From contig NZ_JANIDV010000001.1 in the NCBI RefSeq assembly GCF_026385505.1, positions 310,001-374,000 on the forward strand: a stretch of DNA of 64,000 nucleotides. The letters run 5' to 3'. This stretch comes from Bombella dulcis (GTDB lineage Bacteria; Pseudomonadota; Alphaproteobacteria; Acetobacterales; Acetobacteraceae). The position numbers and the translations under genes were made by a program. Under the pieces are notes generated by a model, which was not told where the DNA came from, made no database searches, and was given only the letters and a program-made list of their open reading frames with translations. Positions 32,123 to 41,500 of this stretch are shown one piece after another. Position 1 is the stretch's first letter. Each line of letters begins with the position of its first letter.

Positions 32123-33529
32123 ATGTCTGACCTTTTTGATCTTATTGTGATCGGTGGCGGTCCGGGGGGCTATGTGGCTGCCCTGCGGGCCAGCCAGCTC
32201 GGTATGAATGTGGCTCTGGTGGAGAGCACCCATATGGGCGGCGTCTGCCTCAACTGGGGCTGCATCCCCACGAAGGCCCTGTTGCGTTCTGCTGAGGTGT
32301 ATCATACGCTGGGTCATCTTCAGGAATATGGCCTGTCTGCCAGTCAGCCTTCCTTTGACCTCGCCTCCATCGTGAAGCGGTCCCGTGGCGTGGCGGACAG
32401 GATGGGCAAGGGTGTTGCTCACCTCCTGAAAAAGGCCAAGGTCAAGACTTTTGACGGTCGTGGCAGGCTGGCCGGTCGTGCCGGTGAAGCGCATAAAGTC
32501 TCCATCACGAAGGATGGCAAGGAAACGGGCCAGATCAGGGCACCGCATGTCATTCTGGCAACCGGGGCACGGGGGCGTCAGTTCCCCGGCCTGGAGACGG
32601 ATGGCAAGCTCATCTGGGGTGCCCGTGAGGCCATGACGCCGGATACGCTGCCCAGGCGTCTTCTGGTCATCGGCTCCGGGGCCATCGGCATCGAGTTTGC
32701 GTCCTTCTATCGTGATCTGGGCTGTGAGGTCACGGTGGCTGAAGTGGCTGACCGTATCCTCATGACGGAAGATGCCGAAATCAGCGCACAGGCTCACAAG
32801 GCCTTCGAGAAGCGTGGCATGACCATCCATACGGGTGCCAAGGTCGGCCCGCTGAAGAAGGGTGCCAATGAGGTCTCCACCACAATCGAAACTGCCAAGG
32901 GCAAGGTTGATCTGACGGTAGACCGTGTGATCTGCGCTGTTGGCATCGTCGGCAATGTGGAGGACCTCGGCCTTGAGGGGACGAAGGTTCAGGTCGACCG
33001 GTCTCATATCAAGACGGATGAGTTCTGTCGGACTGGTGAGCCGGGCATCTATGCCATTGGTGACGTGGCGGCTCCGCCGTGGCTGGCCCATAAGGCAAGC
33101 CATGAAGGCGTGATCTGTGTCGAGAAGATCAGTGGCCGTTCTCCGGAGCCTCTCCATATCCGCAATATTCCGGGTTGCATCTATGCCCGTCCGCAGGTGG
33201 CTTCTGTGGGGCTGAGCGAGGAGAAGGCCAAGGCAGAGGGTTATAAGGTCCGCGTTGGGCGTTTCCCCTTCCTTGCCAACGGCAAGGCTGTTGCCATGGG
33301 TGAGCCTGAAGGCATGACGAAGACCGTCTTTGATGCCGAGACAGGCGAGCTGCTGGGTGCCCATATGATCGGCTCCGAAGTGACGGAGATGATCCAGGGT
33401 TATGTCATTGCCCGTACGGGTGAACTGACCGATGCCGAGCTGATGGAAACAGTCTTCCCGCATCCGACCATCTCCGAGACGATGCATGAGGCTGTTCTCG
33501 CAGCTTATGAGGGTGCTCTGCACATCTGA
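32123..33529 (+). CDS. lpd: Dihydrolipoyl dehydrogenase (E3)
   Basis: This 468-residue flavoprotein reoxidises dihydrolipoamide. The FAD-binding GGGPGGYVAALRA, redox disulfide C42/C47 in GGVCLNWGCIPTKAL, NAD-binding VIGSGAIGIEFASFY and C-terminal HPHPTISE-like dimer motif (FPHPTISETMHEA) are all present. I use the ATG at 32123; a GTG at 32117 that overlaps the E2 stop codon is also in frame and would add two residues. Being inside the pdh operon, it is probably the E3 dedicated to this complex. Confidence 0.97.
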   Translation: MSDLFDLIVIGGGPGGYVAALRASQLGMNVALVESTHMGGVCLNWGCIPTKALLRSAEVYHTLGHLQEYGLSASQPSFDLASIVKRSRGVADRMGKGVAHLLKKAKVKTFDGRGRLAGRAGEAHKVSITKDGKETGQIRAPHVILATGARGRQFPGLETDGKLIWGAREAMTPDTLPRRLLVIGSGAIGIEFASFYRDLGCEVTVAEVADRILMTEDAEISAQAHKAFEKRGMTIHTGAKVGPLKKGANEVSTTIETAKGKVDLTVDRVICAVGIVGNVEDLGLEGTKVQVDRSHIKTDEFCRTGEPGIYAIGDVAAPPWLAHKASHEGVICVEKISGRSPEPLHIRNIPGCIYARPQVASVGLSEEKAKAEGYKVRVGRFPFLANGKAVAMGEPEGMTKTVFDAETGELLGAHMIGSEVTEMIQGYVIARTGELTDAELMETVFPHPTISETMHEAVLAAYEGALHI

Positions 33530-33532
33530 TTC

Positions 33533-34513
33533 ATGGTTCAGCGTATTGTTATCAATCATCAGCGGGAACGTATGGCGGCCATAAGGCATCCAGAAAAAGC
33601 CCATCGGCCGGATAACCCGATCCAGAAGAAACCTTCATGGATCCGGGTAAAGGCTCCGGGTAGCAATCCTGTCTATGATGAAACAAGAGAGCTGATGCGT
33701 AAGCATGGTCTGGCGACCGTCTGTGAGGAAGCAGCCTGCCCGAATATCGGGGAATGCTGGTCCCAGCGCCATGCGACCATGATGATCATGGGCGAGATAT
33801 GCACGAGGGCCTGTGCCTTCTGTAATGTTACGACGGGTCTGCCCAACAAGCTGGACCCTGATGAGCCCGCTCATGTAGCCGAGGCCGTGGCCAAGCTGGG
33901 GCTGAAGCATGTGGTCATCACCTCAGTGGACCGTGATGACCTCCCTGATGGCGGGGCACAGCATTTTGCGGATGTGATTGCTGCCATCCGGGCGTCTTCC
34001 CCCGGCACGACCATTGAAATCCTGACACCGGACTTCCTGCGGAAGCCGGGTGCGCTGGAAGTGGTGGTGGAAGCCCGGCCAGACGTCTTCAATCATAATA
34101 TTGAGACAGTTCCTCGGCTCTATCCGGGTATCCGCCCGGGAGCTCGTTATTATCAGTCTGTCCGTCTTCTTGATGACGCCAAAAAACTTGATCCCTCCAT
34201 CTTCACGAAGTCTGGCATGATGCTGGGGCTGGGTGAGGAAAAGATGGAGGTTGCACAGGTGATGGATGATTTCCGGATTGCGGATGTCGATTTTCTGACG
34301 TTGGGCCAGTATTTGCAACCAACTGTCAAACATGCGGCTGTGAAGTCTTTTGTCACGCCGGATGAGTTTGCCGAATATGGGGCGATGGCCCGTGCAAAGG
34401 GTTTTCTTCAGGTCAGCTCTTCCCCGCTGACCCGGTCGTCCTACCATGCGGACAGGGACTTTGCTGAACTGCGTGAGGCACGGGAACGTCGTCTGGGAAA
34501 AGGTCAGAGCTGA
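33533..34513 (+). CDS. lipA: Lipoyl synthase
   Basis: This 326-residue radical-SAM enzyme inserts sulfur into octanoyl-lysine to make lipoate. The auxiliary-cluster motif C-x4-C-x5-C appears as [12 protein letters not shown] and the radical-SAM C-x3-C-x2-C as CTRACAFC; the C-terminal RSSYHAD is also typical. It sits immediately after lpd, so lipoylation is co-expressed with the complexes that need it. The ATG at 33533 is the first in frame; M14 is an alternative start. Confidence 0.96.
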   Translation: MVQRIVINHQRERMAAIRHPEKAHRPDNPIQKKPSWIRVKAPGSNPVYDETRELMRKHGLATVCEEAACPNIGECWSQRHATMMIMGEICTRACAFCNVTTGLPNKLDPDEPAHVAEAVAKLGLKHVVITSVDRDDLPDGGAQHFADVIAAIRASSPGTTIEILTPDFLRKPGALEVVVEARPDVFNHNIETVPRLYPGIRPGARYYQSVRLLDDAKKLDPSIFTKSGMMLGLGEEKMEVAQVMDDFRIADVDFLTLGQYLQPTVKHAAVKSFVTPDEFAEYGAMARAKGFLQVSSSPLTRSSYHADRDFAELREARERRLGKGQS

Positions 34514-34956
34514 TGCCGACACATGCTGAACAGCGAGTTATTCCTTATTCTGCCGAGCAGCTGTTCGATCTGGTTGCGGATGTGGGTAAGTATCCCGAGT
34601 TTCTGCCGTGGTGTGTGCGGTCTGTTGTCCGCTCCCGAACGGAAGATGAGTTGCTGGCAGACCTGACCATCGGATTTGGTCCCTTTCGGGAGAGCTATAC
34701 CAGCCGTGTCCGGCTGGAACGCCCCCATCGGATTATTGTGGGCTACGAACGTGGTCCTTTCAAACACCTGAAGAATGTCTGGACGTTCACGCCGGAAGGA
34801 CAGGGCTGTCGTGTTGATTTCTTCGTTGATTTTGAGTTCCGCTCCCGTCTCCTGCGGAATGCCATCGGCATGGTCTTCAATGAAGGTGTGAAACTGATGG
34901 TGAAGGCTTTTATTACCCGTGCAGGCAGAATTTATGGTCCGCCAAAGGGAAACTGA
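34513..34956 (+). CDS. ratA: RatA/COQ10-family START-like protein
   Basis: This 147-residue protein matches the polyketide cyclase/START superfamily branch containing mitochondrial Coq10 and E. coli RatA (PYSAEQLFDLVADVGKYPEFLPWC, WTFTPEGQGCRVDFFVDFEFRSRLL). Coq10 relatives bind ubiquinone or assist its use; the reported toxin role of RatA is specific to E. coli work and should not be assumed here. Its ATG overlaps the last base of the lipA stop codon, and the lipA-ratA pairing is common in alphaproteobacteria. Confidence 0.88.
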   Translation: MPTHAEQRVIPYSAEQLFDLVADVGKYPEFLPWCVRSVVRSRTEDELLADLTIGFGPFRESYTSRVRLERPHRIIVGYERGPFKHLKNVWTFTPEGQGCRVDFFVDFEFRSRLLRNAIGMVFNEGVKLMVKAFITRAGRIYGPPKGN

Positions 34957-35119
34957 ACGCTGATAGTGTAAATAAACCCTTTCATTATGGTAAAGGCGAT
35001 AAGGGTAGTCAGCTGTTTTTTATGTAATATTTCTTTTAGATATGCGTGATTGTCTTGCGGAAATATTCGTCCTAATATGCCTTCCGTCATCACATGGAAG
35101 GATGATTGAGGAGGATTTT

Positions 35120-35410
35120 ATGAAGAAACTGTCCCTTTCTGCTCTCGCTCTGATCGGCCTGACAGCCGCTGCTGCTCCGGCTTTTGCTGCTGATGCTCAC
35201 ACAGGTGCAGCTCATCATCATGGCCACCACCATCATGGCAAGAAGTGCAACATGAAGCACGGCCAGAAGAAGGAAGACGGCAAGGCTCCGCAGGCTACTG
35301 ACGACCTGAATGCTTCTTCCCTACAGAAGTCCCAGCCGGCTGTCCCGCCGTCAGCTCCGGCCCAGCCGGCTGCTCCGGAAGCCGCTCCGGCCCCGGCTCA
35401 GGCAAACTGA
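35120..35410 (+). CDS. Small secreted His-rich protein
   Basis: I do not recognise a family for this 96-residue protein. It has a clean Sec signal peptide (MKKLSLSALALIGLTAAAAPAFA, cleavage after AFA), then a His-rich cluster (AHHHGHHHHGKKC), a basic segment, and a Pro/Ala-rich tail. One cysteine is present after the histidines. The cluster suggests binding of nickel, copper or zinc in the periplasm, an inference from composition only. The ATG at 35120 has a strong GAGGAGG at 35109-35115. A strong terminator follows. Confidence 0.8.
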   Translation: MKKLSLSALALIGLTAAAAPAFAADAHTGAAHHHGHHHHGKKCNMKHGQKKEDGKAPQATDDLNASSLQKSQPAVPPSAPAQPAAPEAAPAPAQAN

Positions 35411-35433
35411 TTCAGAGCGATCTGTCAGTTATG

Positions 35434-35465
35434 AAAACGGCCCCGTAACAGGGGCCGTTTTTTTT
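35434..35465. terminator. Bidirectional rho-independent terminator
   Basis: AAAACGGCCCC (35434-35444) pairs perfectly with GGGGCCGTTTT (35451-35461) around a 6-nt loop, followed by more Ts. It separates the His-rich protein gene from the convergent lytic transglycosylase gene. Confidence 0.93.
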
Positions 35466-35495
35466 ATGTCCTGTCCCGGTAATCGGATGAGCGTC

Positions 35496-37463
35496 TCATG
35501 GGCTGGGTAGAAGGGCATAAAGGGACATGTCTGCTTCAATATGCTCGATGTAAAGCCGGGTCTCCTTGTAAGGGATCAGCAGAAGCCAGCGTAACAGGGT
35601 GTCTTCGTCTTCCGGGCCGGGGGAGGCCGGGCTGTTCATCTGCTCCTGCCACTGCCGGGAGCGTGTCGGGCCTGCATTATAGGCAGCCAATGCATAGGGG
35701 AGGACATGGCCGAAGCGGGTATGGAGGTCCTCCATGAAGAAGCTGCCGATTGTTGTATTGACGTTGGGGTCCAGCAGGTCGAGAGGTCCTGTCAGCGTGT
35801 AGGGCAGGTTGTGGCGTCGGGCCGTCTGTATGGCGGTGGGGAGCAGAAGCTGGGTCAGCCCCAGCGCATGACGGGGGCTGACAGCAAACTCATCCATGCT
35901 GCTTTCCTGCCGGATGAGGGCAGGCATGAGGCCATTGGGCAGGGATGTGGGAATCATGACACTGGAGGCGGGGTAGCCGTCAGGATAAAAAGCGATGCCC
36001 TGCCGTGCCAGCTGACGGGCCACCAGAATGGCTGCCTTGGGCAGATGAAGTGATCGGGCCAGTCGGGCAATGGCGATCTGGCCATCCCGGTCATTCTGGG
36101 TACGTCCCTGAAGATAGGTCAGGAAGAGGGTTGCATTGATCAGATCCCCCGAATTCTGGAGCCGCGTGGCGGCATCCATCAGATCGGGCCGGGGGCGTGA
36201 CTGTCCACCCGTCACGGGCGGAAGGGCCGCCAGCCGCTGCTTCAGGGCCGCCAGAAACTGTGAATCCCGCTGGCTCGTGGAGAGAAAGGGGCTGTGGTTC
36301 AGGTGCGCCAGAGCCAGCTGCCCGTAAAAGGTCGTGGGGAGAGCGGAAGCTTTCCTGTAGAAGGAGGCGGCCTGATCGGGGTGACGGCCTTCCAGTGTCC
36401 GGGCCATCCAGTAGAGACCGGTGGCACGCTGGTTCAGGTCCGCTGCCGAGGCGAGTATCTGGAAATGTGAGGCCGCCCTGTCAGGGTCATGCAGCCGCAT
36501 GAGGGCGACATGGCCTGCCAGCAGGTGGCTGTCCGGCGTCTGTTCCGTTGCCGGGATGGCATCCAGCAGGGCAAGGCCGGTCTGAGCTGCGTCACTTCTG
36601 CCGGTACGGAGCAGGGCACGGACGAACGCCGTCCGTTCATCCTGCCATTGCAGGCTGGTCGGTGGCGAGAGGGCCGTAATGGCGTTTCCGGGCAGGGGCT
36701 GCTGCCAGAGCGGGATGGCCTCATCCAGCCGGTCATGAAGCCGGAGATAGCGCAGCCGGTAATAGAGCAGGAAGGCGTCACGGGTGGAGGCACTGTTCTG
36801 GAAGGCTGCATCAGCACTGGCCGTGGCAAAATGGTTAGCCAGACGTGCTGCCAGGAGCGGCCTCAGCGTAGGTGGCGTTCTCTGAAGCTGCTGCTGGGCA
36901 GCGGCGAGCGGCCCCGTACGTTCCAGCCTTCCATAGCGTTTCAATTCATCATCTGGGGTCAGGAAGGAGGCGAAGCGGGACAGGAAAAGGCGGCTTTCAC
37001 TGGCATCCATGTCCGTTTCCTGCCAGAGCCGTCGGGCCTGCGTGGCAGGAGCGGGCAGGAAGGGGGCGCAGGCCGCCAGAAGATCACTGCGTATGATGGG
37101 AAAGAGAGGACAGAGTGACTGGCGTGCTTGGGGATCGGGAGTGGCCAGAAGGGCACGTTCATAGCGGCTGCTGATCCGTTTCTCCAGCGGCCATCCAGGC
37201 TGCAGCCGGAGGAAGGCGGCATAGCGTTGTGCGGGATAGCTGCCTCCATCCGGAGCGGTCAGGGCTTTCCATTCATCAAACCGGGACGGTGATGGCAGGG
37301 TGGATGCCGGTGTGGTCAGGCCAAGCTCCTCTTCTAGAGACGTGTCCGCATCTCCACAGGCGGTTGCGGCCGGACAGACAGCACTGAAAGCCATAAGGAG
37401 AGCAGCTCCTGCCCGGCGGGGGCTTTTCAGGAATTCAGGCAGCGTGCTGGAAGACGATTTCAT
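35496..37463 (-). CDS. slt: Soluble lytic murein transglycosylase (Slt-type)
   Basis: This 655-residue periplasmic enzyme cleaves peptidoglycan glycan strands, forming anhydromuropeptides. An N-terminal hydrophobic export segment (about residues 18-35) is followed by a long alpha-helical superhelix region as in Slt70. The C-terminal SLT domain has the catalytic glutamate in LIRQESSMDEFAVSPRHALGLTQLL and a conserved AYNAGPTRSRQW. The first ATG lies inside the end of terC, overlapping it by 29 bp. The signal peptide ends in ATAC, so lipoprotein processing is a possible alternative. Confidence 0.9.
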   Translation of the reverse strand: MKSSSSTLPEFLKSPRRAGAALLMAFSAVCPAATACGDADTSLEEELGLTTPASTLPSPSRFDEWKALTAPDGGSYPAQRYAAFLRLQPGWPLEKRISSRYERALLATPDPQARQSLCPLFPIIRSDLLAACAPFLPAPATQARRLWQETDMDASESRLFLSRFASFLTPDDELKRYGRLERTGPLAAAQQQLQRTPPTLRPLLAARLANHFATASADAAFQNSASTRDAFLLYYRLRYLRLHDRLDEAIPLWQQPLPGNAITALSPPTSLQWQDERTAFVRALLRTGRSDAAQTGLALLDAIPATEQTPDSHLLAGHVALMRLHDPDRAASHFQILASAADLNQRATGLYWMARTLEGRHPDQAASFYRKASALPTTFYGQLALAHLNHSPFLSTSQRDSQFLAALKQRLAALPPVTGGQSRPRPDLMDAATRLQNSGDLINATLFLTYLQGRTQNDRDGQIAIARLARSLHLPKAAILVARQLARQGIAFYPDGYPASSVMIPTSLPNGLMPALIRQESSMDEFAVSPRHALGLTQLLLPTAIQTARRHNLPYTLTGPLDLLDPNVNTTIGSFFMEDLHTRFGHVLPYALAAYNAGPTRSRQWQEQMNSPASPGPEDEDTLLRWLLLIPYKETRLYIEHIEADMSLYALLPSP

Positions 37464-38073
37464 GATAGCCCAGAAAGAAGAGATGAAGGCTGAGGCCTAT
37501 CATGATGATGAATCCAAACCAACCTAGCCAGCGCATGCGCAGCAGCAGGGCCGGGGTGTGCATGACGCCAAGGGTGATGACCAGAATGGAGACGACCAGC
37601 CCGATGATGAGAATGGCGTGATGGTAGATGGAGAGGCAGGCAATGGCGAGAATGTTGTCCAGCCCCAGGGCAAGGTCCGCAATGATGATTTTCGGTATGG
37701 CCTCGGCCAGACTCGTGGAATGGCTGCTCTCGTCATCAGGGTCGGGAGAGGTGAGGGCACGGAAGAGGGACCAGCTCGTCCATAACAGGAGAAAGCCCGC
37801 CACGATCTTGGTGTAGGAGAAGATGAGGAGATCGCTGAGAATCAGCGTCAGCCCGATCCGCAGGAAAGCCGCCAGAGCCGTGCCGAACATCAGGGCCTGC
37901 CGTCTGTATTTCCGCAGTTCCGCCTTGGCCAGAGGAGAGTGGAAGTCTTCGTCCAGTCTGGTTGGTCTTATGCTGTCCACGATCTTCTTGAGGATGATCA
38001 CGTTATAGCCGCTGAGGGACAGATTCAGAAGAATGGTCAGGAAGATCAGCAGAATGAAGTTGAGAAAAGGCAT
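37435..38073 (-). CDS. TerC-family integral membrane protein
   Basis: This 212-residue protein has about six hydrophobic segments. The signature LNLSLSGYNVIILKKIV near the start and ADLALGLDNILAIACLS in the second half are the paired acidic TerC motifs. Family members have been tied to tellurite resistance and manganese export or metal handling; the role here is not known. It overlaps the slt start by 29 bp on the same strand. It is divergent from purB. Confidence 0.88.
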   Translation of the reverse strand: MPFLNFILLIFLTILLNLSLSGYNVIILKKIVDSIRPTRLDEDFHSPLAKAELRKYRRQALMFGTALAAFLRIGLTLILSDLLIFSYTKIVAGFLLLWTSWSLFRALTSPDPDDESSHSTSLAEAIPKIIIADLALGLDNILAIACLSIYHHAILIIGLVVSILVITLGVMHTPALLLRMRWLGWFGFIIMIGLSLHLFFLGYHEIVFQHAA

Positions 38074-38296
38074 GGCCGTACTATGGATTACAGTCTCTGA
38101 TATTTACTGTTACGCTGGACCATATAGACGGAAAAGGGTCTAAATGTGGAGAAATGATCATCACCTGAAAGGTTTCTGAAAGATTTTCTGGTTTATGCCC
38201 TTGCGAAAGCAGGTCCATTCTCCTTAACAGCTCTGGGCAAAAGGGTACCATTTGGGGTAATCAAGGCTGGATTGCTTTTCCTGCAGGAGTTACGTC

Positions 38297-39628
38297 ATGG
38301 TTCCCCGCTACGCGCGCCCCCGGATGACGGCCATCTGGTCCCCTGTCAACCGTTACCGCATCTGGTTCGAGATCGAGGCTCTGGCCTGTGAGGCTCTTGC
38401 CCGCAGGGGGGAGATTCCGGCAGAGGCGGCGAAGGTCATCCGTACCAGGGGTGATGCGGCCATGGCGGCATTTTCCGAAGCGGACGTGGCCCGGATCGAC
38501 GAGATCGAAGCGGAAACCCGTCATGATGTCATTGCCTTCCTGACATGGCTGGCCGAGAAGGTCGGGCCGGAGAGCCGTTTTGTCCATATGGGCATGACCT
38601 CTTCCGACGTTCTGGATACCTGCCTTGCCGTCCAGTTGACACAGGCCACGGACATTCTCCTGGAGGACATGGACACTCTTCTCCTTGCGCTGAAGACCCG
38701 TGCCCATGAGCATAAGCATACAGTCACCATCGGGCGCAGTCACGGCATTCATGCAGAGCCGATGAGCTTCGGCCAGAAACTGGCCGGTCACTATGCCGAA
38801 TTTGCTCGCAACCGCCGTCGGCTTGAAATGGCCCGTGAGGAAATCGCCGTCTGTGCCATTTCCGGTGCCGTGGGGACCTATGCCCATATCGCTCCGGAAG
38901 TGGAGGAATATGTGGCCAGCCATCTGGGGCTGAAGGCGGAGAGCGTGTCCACGCAGGTGATTCCCCGTGACCGTCATGCGGCCTATTTCTGTGCCCTTGG
39001 CGTGATTGCCAGCGGGATCGAGCGTCTGGCGACGGAAGTGCGTCATCTCCAGCGTTCCGAAGTGCGTGAGGCTGAAGAGTTCTTCCATGCCGGGCAGAAG
39101 GGCAGCTCGGCGATGCCGCACAAGCGGAACCCGGTCCTGTCCGAGAATCTGACGGGGCTGGCCCGCCTCATCCGCTCCTATGTCACACCGGCACTGGAGA
39201 ACGTGGCTCTCTGGCACGAGCGTGACATCAGCCATTCCTCCGTGGAACGAAACATCTGCCCGGATGGCACGATCACGCTGGATTTCGCTCTGGCCCGTCT
39301 CTCCGGCATGATGGAGAATCTGGTGGTCTATCCGGACCAGATGATTGCCAATGTGGAGGGCCTTGGCGGTGTGGTCCATTCCGGCGAGGTGCTGCTGGTG
39401 CTGGCCCGTGCGGGCATTTCCCGTGAGGACGCATACCGTATCGTCCAGCGTGCCGCCATGGCGACATGGACGAAGCTGGGCACGCCGGAGGGCCGGACTT
39501 TCCGTGAAAATCTGGAGGCTGACCCGGATGTCGCCGGGCGGGTTGAGAAGGCCGTGTTGGATGATGCGCTGAACCCGGCCCGTCATCTGCGTGCTGTGGA
39601 CCAGATTTTCGCCCGCGTTTTTGGCTGA
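38297..39628 (+). CDS. purB: Adenylosuccinate lyase
   Basis: This 443-residue enzyme acts twice in purine synthesis, cleaving SAICAR and adenylosuccinate. The fumarase-superfamily signature GSSAMPHKRNP, the TSSDVLDTC segment and the GRSHGIHAEP histidine motif are present. Length matches the short PurB form of alphaproteobacteria. GGAG lies 6-10 nt before the ATG. A 223-bp gap separates it from terC, and purC follows after a hairpin. Confidence 0.97.
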   Translation: MVPRYARPRMTAIWSPVNRYRIWFEIEALACEALARRGEIPAEAAKVIRTRGDAAMAAFSEADVARIDEIEAETRHDVIAFLTWLAEKVGPESRFVHMGMTSSDVLDTCLAVQLTQATDILLEDMDTLLLALKTRAHEHKHTVTIGRSHGIHAEPMSFGQKLAGHYAEFARNRRRLEMAREEIAVCAISGAVGTYAHIAPEVEEYVASHLGLKAESVSTQVIPRDRHAAYFCALGVIASGIERLATEVRHLQRSEVREAEEFFHAGQKGSSAMPHKRNPVLSENLTGLARLIRSYVTPALENVALWHERDISHSSVERNICPDGTITLDFALARLSGMMENLVVYPDQMIANVEGLGGVVHSGEVLLVLARAGISREDAYRIVQRAAMATWTKLGTPEGRTFRENLEADPDVAGRVEKAVLDDALNPARHLRAVDQIFARVFG

Positions 39629-39635
39629 AGGTCAT

Positions 39636-39658
39636 GACCGGGGGCATTTCCCCCGGTC
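39636..39658 (+). terminator. Hairpin downstream of purB
   Basis: GACCGGGGG (39636-39644) pairs with CCCCCGGTC (39650-39658) around a 5-nt loop. Only a short TGATCT follows, so termination may be partial, letting some transcripts continue into the purC operon. Confidence 0.6.
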
Positions 39659-39741
39659 TGATCTCAGGCTCGTATAAAGGCATCTGGCTGTGGTAAGATA
39701 CACGGATGGCCTGATAGGTGCATCGAGTAAGGATTGAATGT

Positions 39742-40506
39742 ATGGCTCGCCGTCGTCAGATTTATGAGGGAAAAGCCAAGATCATCTATGAAGGACCGGA
39801 ACCGGGAACGGTGGTTCAGTATTTCAAGGATGATGCGACAGCCGGTAACGGGGCCAAGAGTGGCGTCATTACGGGCAAGGGCGTTCTCAACAACCGGATC
39901 AGCGAATATCTGATGCAGCGTCTGGGGGAGCTGGGCATTCCCACGCACTTCATCCGCAGCCTGAACATGCGTGAGCAGCTGGTGCGGGAAGTGGAGATCA
40001 TCCCTCTGGAGGTCGTGGTCCGCAATGTCGTGGCAGGGTCCCTGTCCAAGCGTTTCGGTCTGCCGGAAGGCGAGCGTCTGTCCCGCACTCTTGTGGAATA
40101 TTACTACAAGAATGATGAACTGAATGACCCGCTGATCTCTGAGGAGCATATCGTCACGTTCGGCTGGGCACATCCGCAGGAGCTGGAAGAAATCCAGAGC
40201 CTTGCATTGCGGGTTAATGATTTTCTCTGTGGGCTGTTCACTGGTGTCGGCATCACTCTGGTGGACTTCAAGCTGGAGTTTGGCCGTCTCTGGCAGGGCG
40301 ATGAAATGCGGATCGTGCTGGCTGATGAGATTTCACCAGACAACTGCCGCCTGTGGGACAGCCGGACACGGGAGAAAATGGACAAGGACCGGTTCCGCCG
40401 GGACATGGGGGGCGTGGGCGAAGCCTATCAGGAAGTCGCACGCCGTCTTGGCATCCTTCCGGAGAACGGGCAGAGTGAGAACGTATCTGCAGAAGGTGTA
40501 CAATGA
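39742..40506 (+). CDS. purC: SAICAR synthetase
   Basis: This 254-residue enzyme joins CAIR and aspartate. The N-terminus [15 protein letters not shown], the [18 protein letters not shown] nucleotide-binding stretch and LVDFKLEFG...[12 protein letters not shown] are typical. The ATG at 39742 has AAGGA about 9 nt upstream; the frame is open 8 codons further back without family support. Its stop overlaps the purS ATG by 4 bp, starting a coupled purC-purS-unknown-purQ-purL series. Confidence 0.96.
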   Translation: MARRRQIYEGKAKIIYEGPEPGTVVQYFKDDATAGNGAKSGVITGKGVLNNRISEYLMQRLGELGIPTHFIRSLNMREQLVREVEIIPLEVVVRNVVAGSLSKRFGLPEGERLSRTLVEYYYKNDELNDPLISEEHIVTFGWAHPQELEEIQSLALRVNDFLCGLFTGVGITLVDFKLEFGRLWQGDEMRIVLADEISPDNCRLWDSRTREKMDKDRFRRDMGGVGEAYQEVARRLGILPENGQSENVSAEGVQ

Positions 40507-40745
40507 AAGTCAGGGTTTTTGTTTCTCTGAAGGAAGGTGTTCTGGATCCGCAGGGCAAGGCGGTGGAACATGCGCTGCACTCTCTCGGTTTTGAGGGAGC
40601 GTCCGATGTGCGGATCAGCCGTGTGGTGGACCTGCACGTGAAGGCTGAGAATGCCGAGGCAGCCAGGAAGAAGGGCGAGGAGATGGCACGTGCCCTTCTG
40701 GCCAACGAAGTGATTGAAGATTTTTATGTGGAGGTAATCGTATGA
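40503..40745 (+). CDS. purS: Phosphoribosylformylglycinamidine synthase subunit PurS
   Basis: This 80-residue protein is PurS, the small subunit that holds PurQ and the small PurL together in the FGAM synthase complex. [24 protein letters not shown] is the family N-terminus. It overlaps purC by 4 bp at its start and the next gene by 4 bp at its end. Presence of PurS fits the short PurL at 42199. Confidence 0.95.
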   Translation: MKVRVFVSLKEGVLDPQGKAVEHALHSLGFEGASDVRISRVVDLHVKAENAEAARKKGEEMARALLANEVIEDFYVEVIV

Positions 40746-41497
40746 AACTCATTCGACAGACAGGGCGGGTTTTTCTGTTGGGCATGGTCTGCATGTTCTT
40801 GGGCACGACGGCTCATGCACAACGTATTTCTTCCATCTCTGGTGTGGAGTTGGGTGATCTCTGTCGAAAAGAGTCCAAGCGTGAGGCCTGCGGTTCCTAC
40901 CTAGCAGGTGTGATGGATGGTGCCGCCTGGTCTCAGAGTTTTGGCTCGCTTGTGGGATCCCGTCCGGCAACGGCTTTTTGCTTGCCCGCAGGAATTAAGG
41001 GTGCGCAGGTGCGTGCTCTTATGGTTGGCTGGTTGGCTGGGCATGAGGCTGTGGCTAGTCAGCCTGCTGGGCGCGCTGTCTATCAGGCTCTGCATGACAA
41101 TTACGCCTGTCCGACAGGAATGGCCGGCATGTATGTCGAACAGCATGCTGAAGCTCAGAGCATTTCTTCTTTGTCAGGTCGTGCTTTGGTCTCCATGTGT
41201 ACGCACGAGAATGGCCTTTTGGCCTGTGACGGCTATCTGGCTGGAACGATGGACAGCGAGGTCTGGGCGCGCAATTACTCCACGGTTGAGGGTGTGCATA
41301 TGCCAGTGGCTTTTTGCGTACCGAAGGAAGTTCGTGGGTCGCAGCTACGAGCACTGGTTGTCGGGTGGTATGCTGGCCATGACGATGCTCTGAACGAGCC
41401 TGCCGGTCGTGGCATTTATCGTGCGTTGCGTGCTAATTATCCATGCTCCTCTACAATTCAGTCTATTATCCCGCTGCAGTCAGGGGGTAGAAGGTAA
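40742..41497 (+). CDS. Secreted protein with two tandem Rap1a/Tai-like domains
   Basis: This 251-residue protein has a signal peptide (cleavage after AHA at about residue 26) and two homologous halves of about 95 residues (about 28-122 and 140-234). Each half has four cysteines in the same order: one after the leading SxSG segment, one before the G-Y-L-A-G motif, one in the FCxP motif and one at the end of the domain. The G-Y-L-A-G-x-M-D, FCxP and VGWxAGH motifs resemble Rap1a/Tai immunity proteins, which protect against type VI secreted amidases, and related periplasmic proteins of unknown role. It overlaps purS by 4 bp and precedes purQ by 3 nt, yet an exported protein has no evident place in purine synthesis. 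Codons look less GC-biased than its neighbours. Confidence 0.75.
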   Translation: MKLIRQTGRVFLLGMVCMFLGTTAHAQRISSISGVELGDLCRKESKREACGSYLAGVMDGAAWSQSFGSLVGSRPATAFCLPAGIKGAQVRALMVGWLAGHEAVASQPAGRAVYQALHDNYACPTGMAGMYVEQHAEAQSISSLSGRALVSMCTHENGLLACDGYLAGTMDSEVWARNYSTVEGVHMPVAFCVPKEVRGSQLRALVVGWYAGHDDALNEPAGRGIYRALRANYPCSSTIQSIIPLQSGGRR

Positions 41498-41500
41498 TAA

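Noticed and set aside
38245-38257. A 13-base match (TACCATTTGGGGT) shared with 58313-58330, considered as a common regulatory site
   Set aside because: In a 64-kb window many 13-base matches are expected by chance, and the two contexts (before purB, inside a decayed region) are unrelated.
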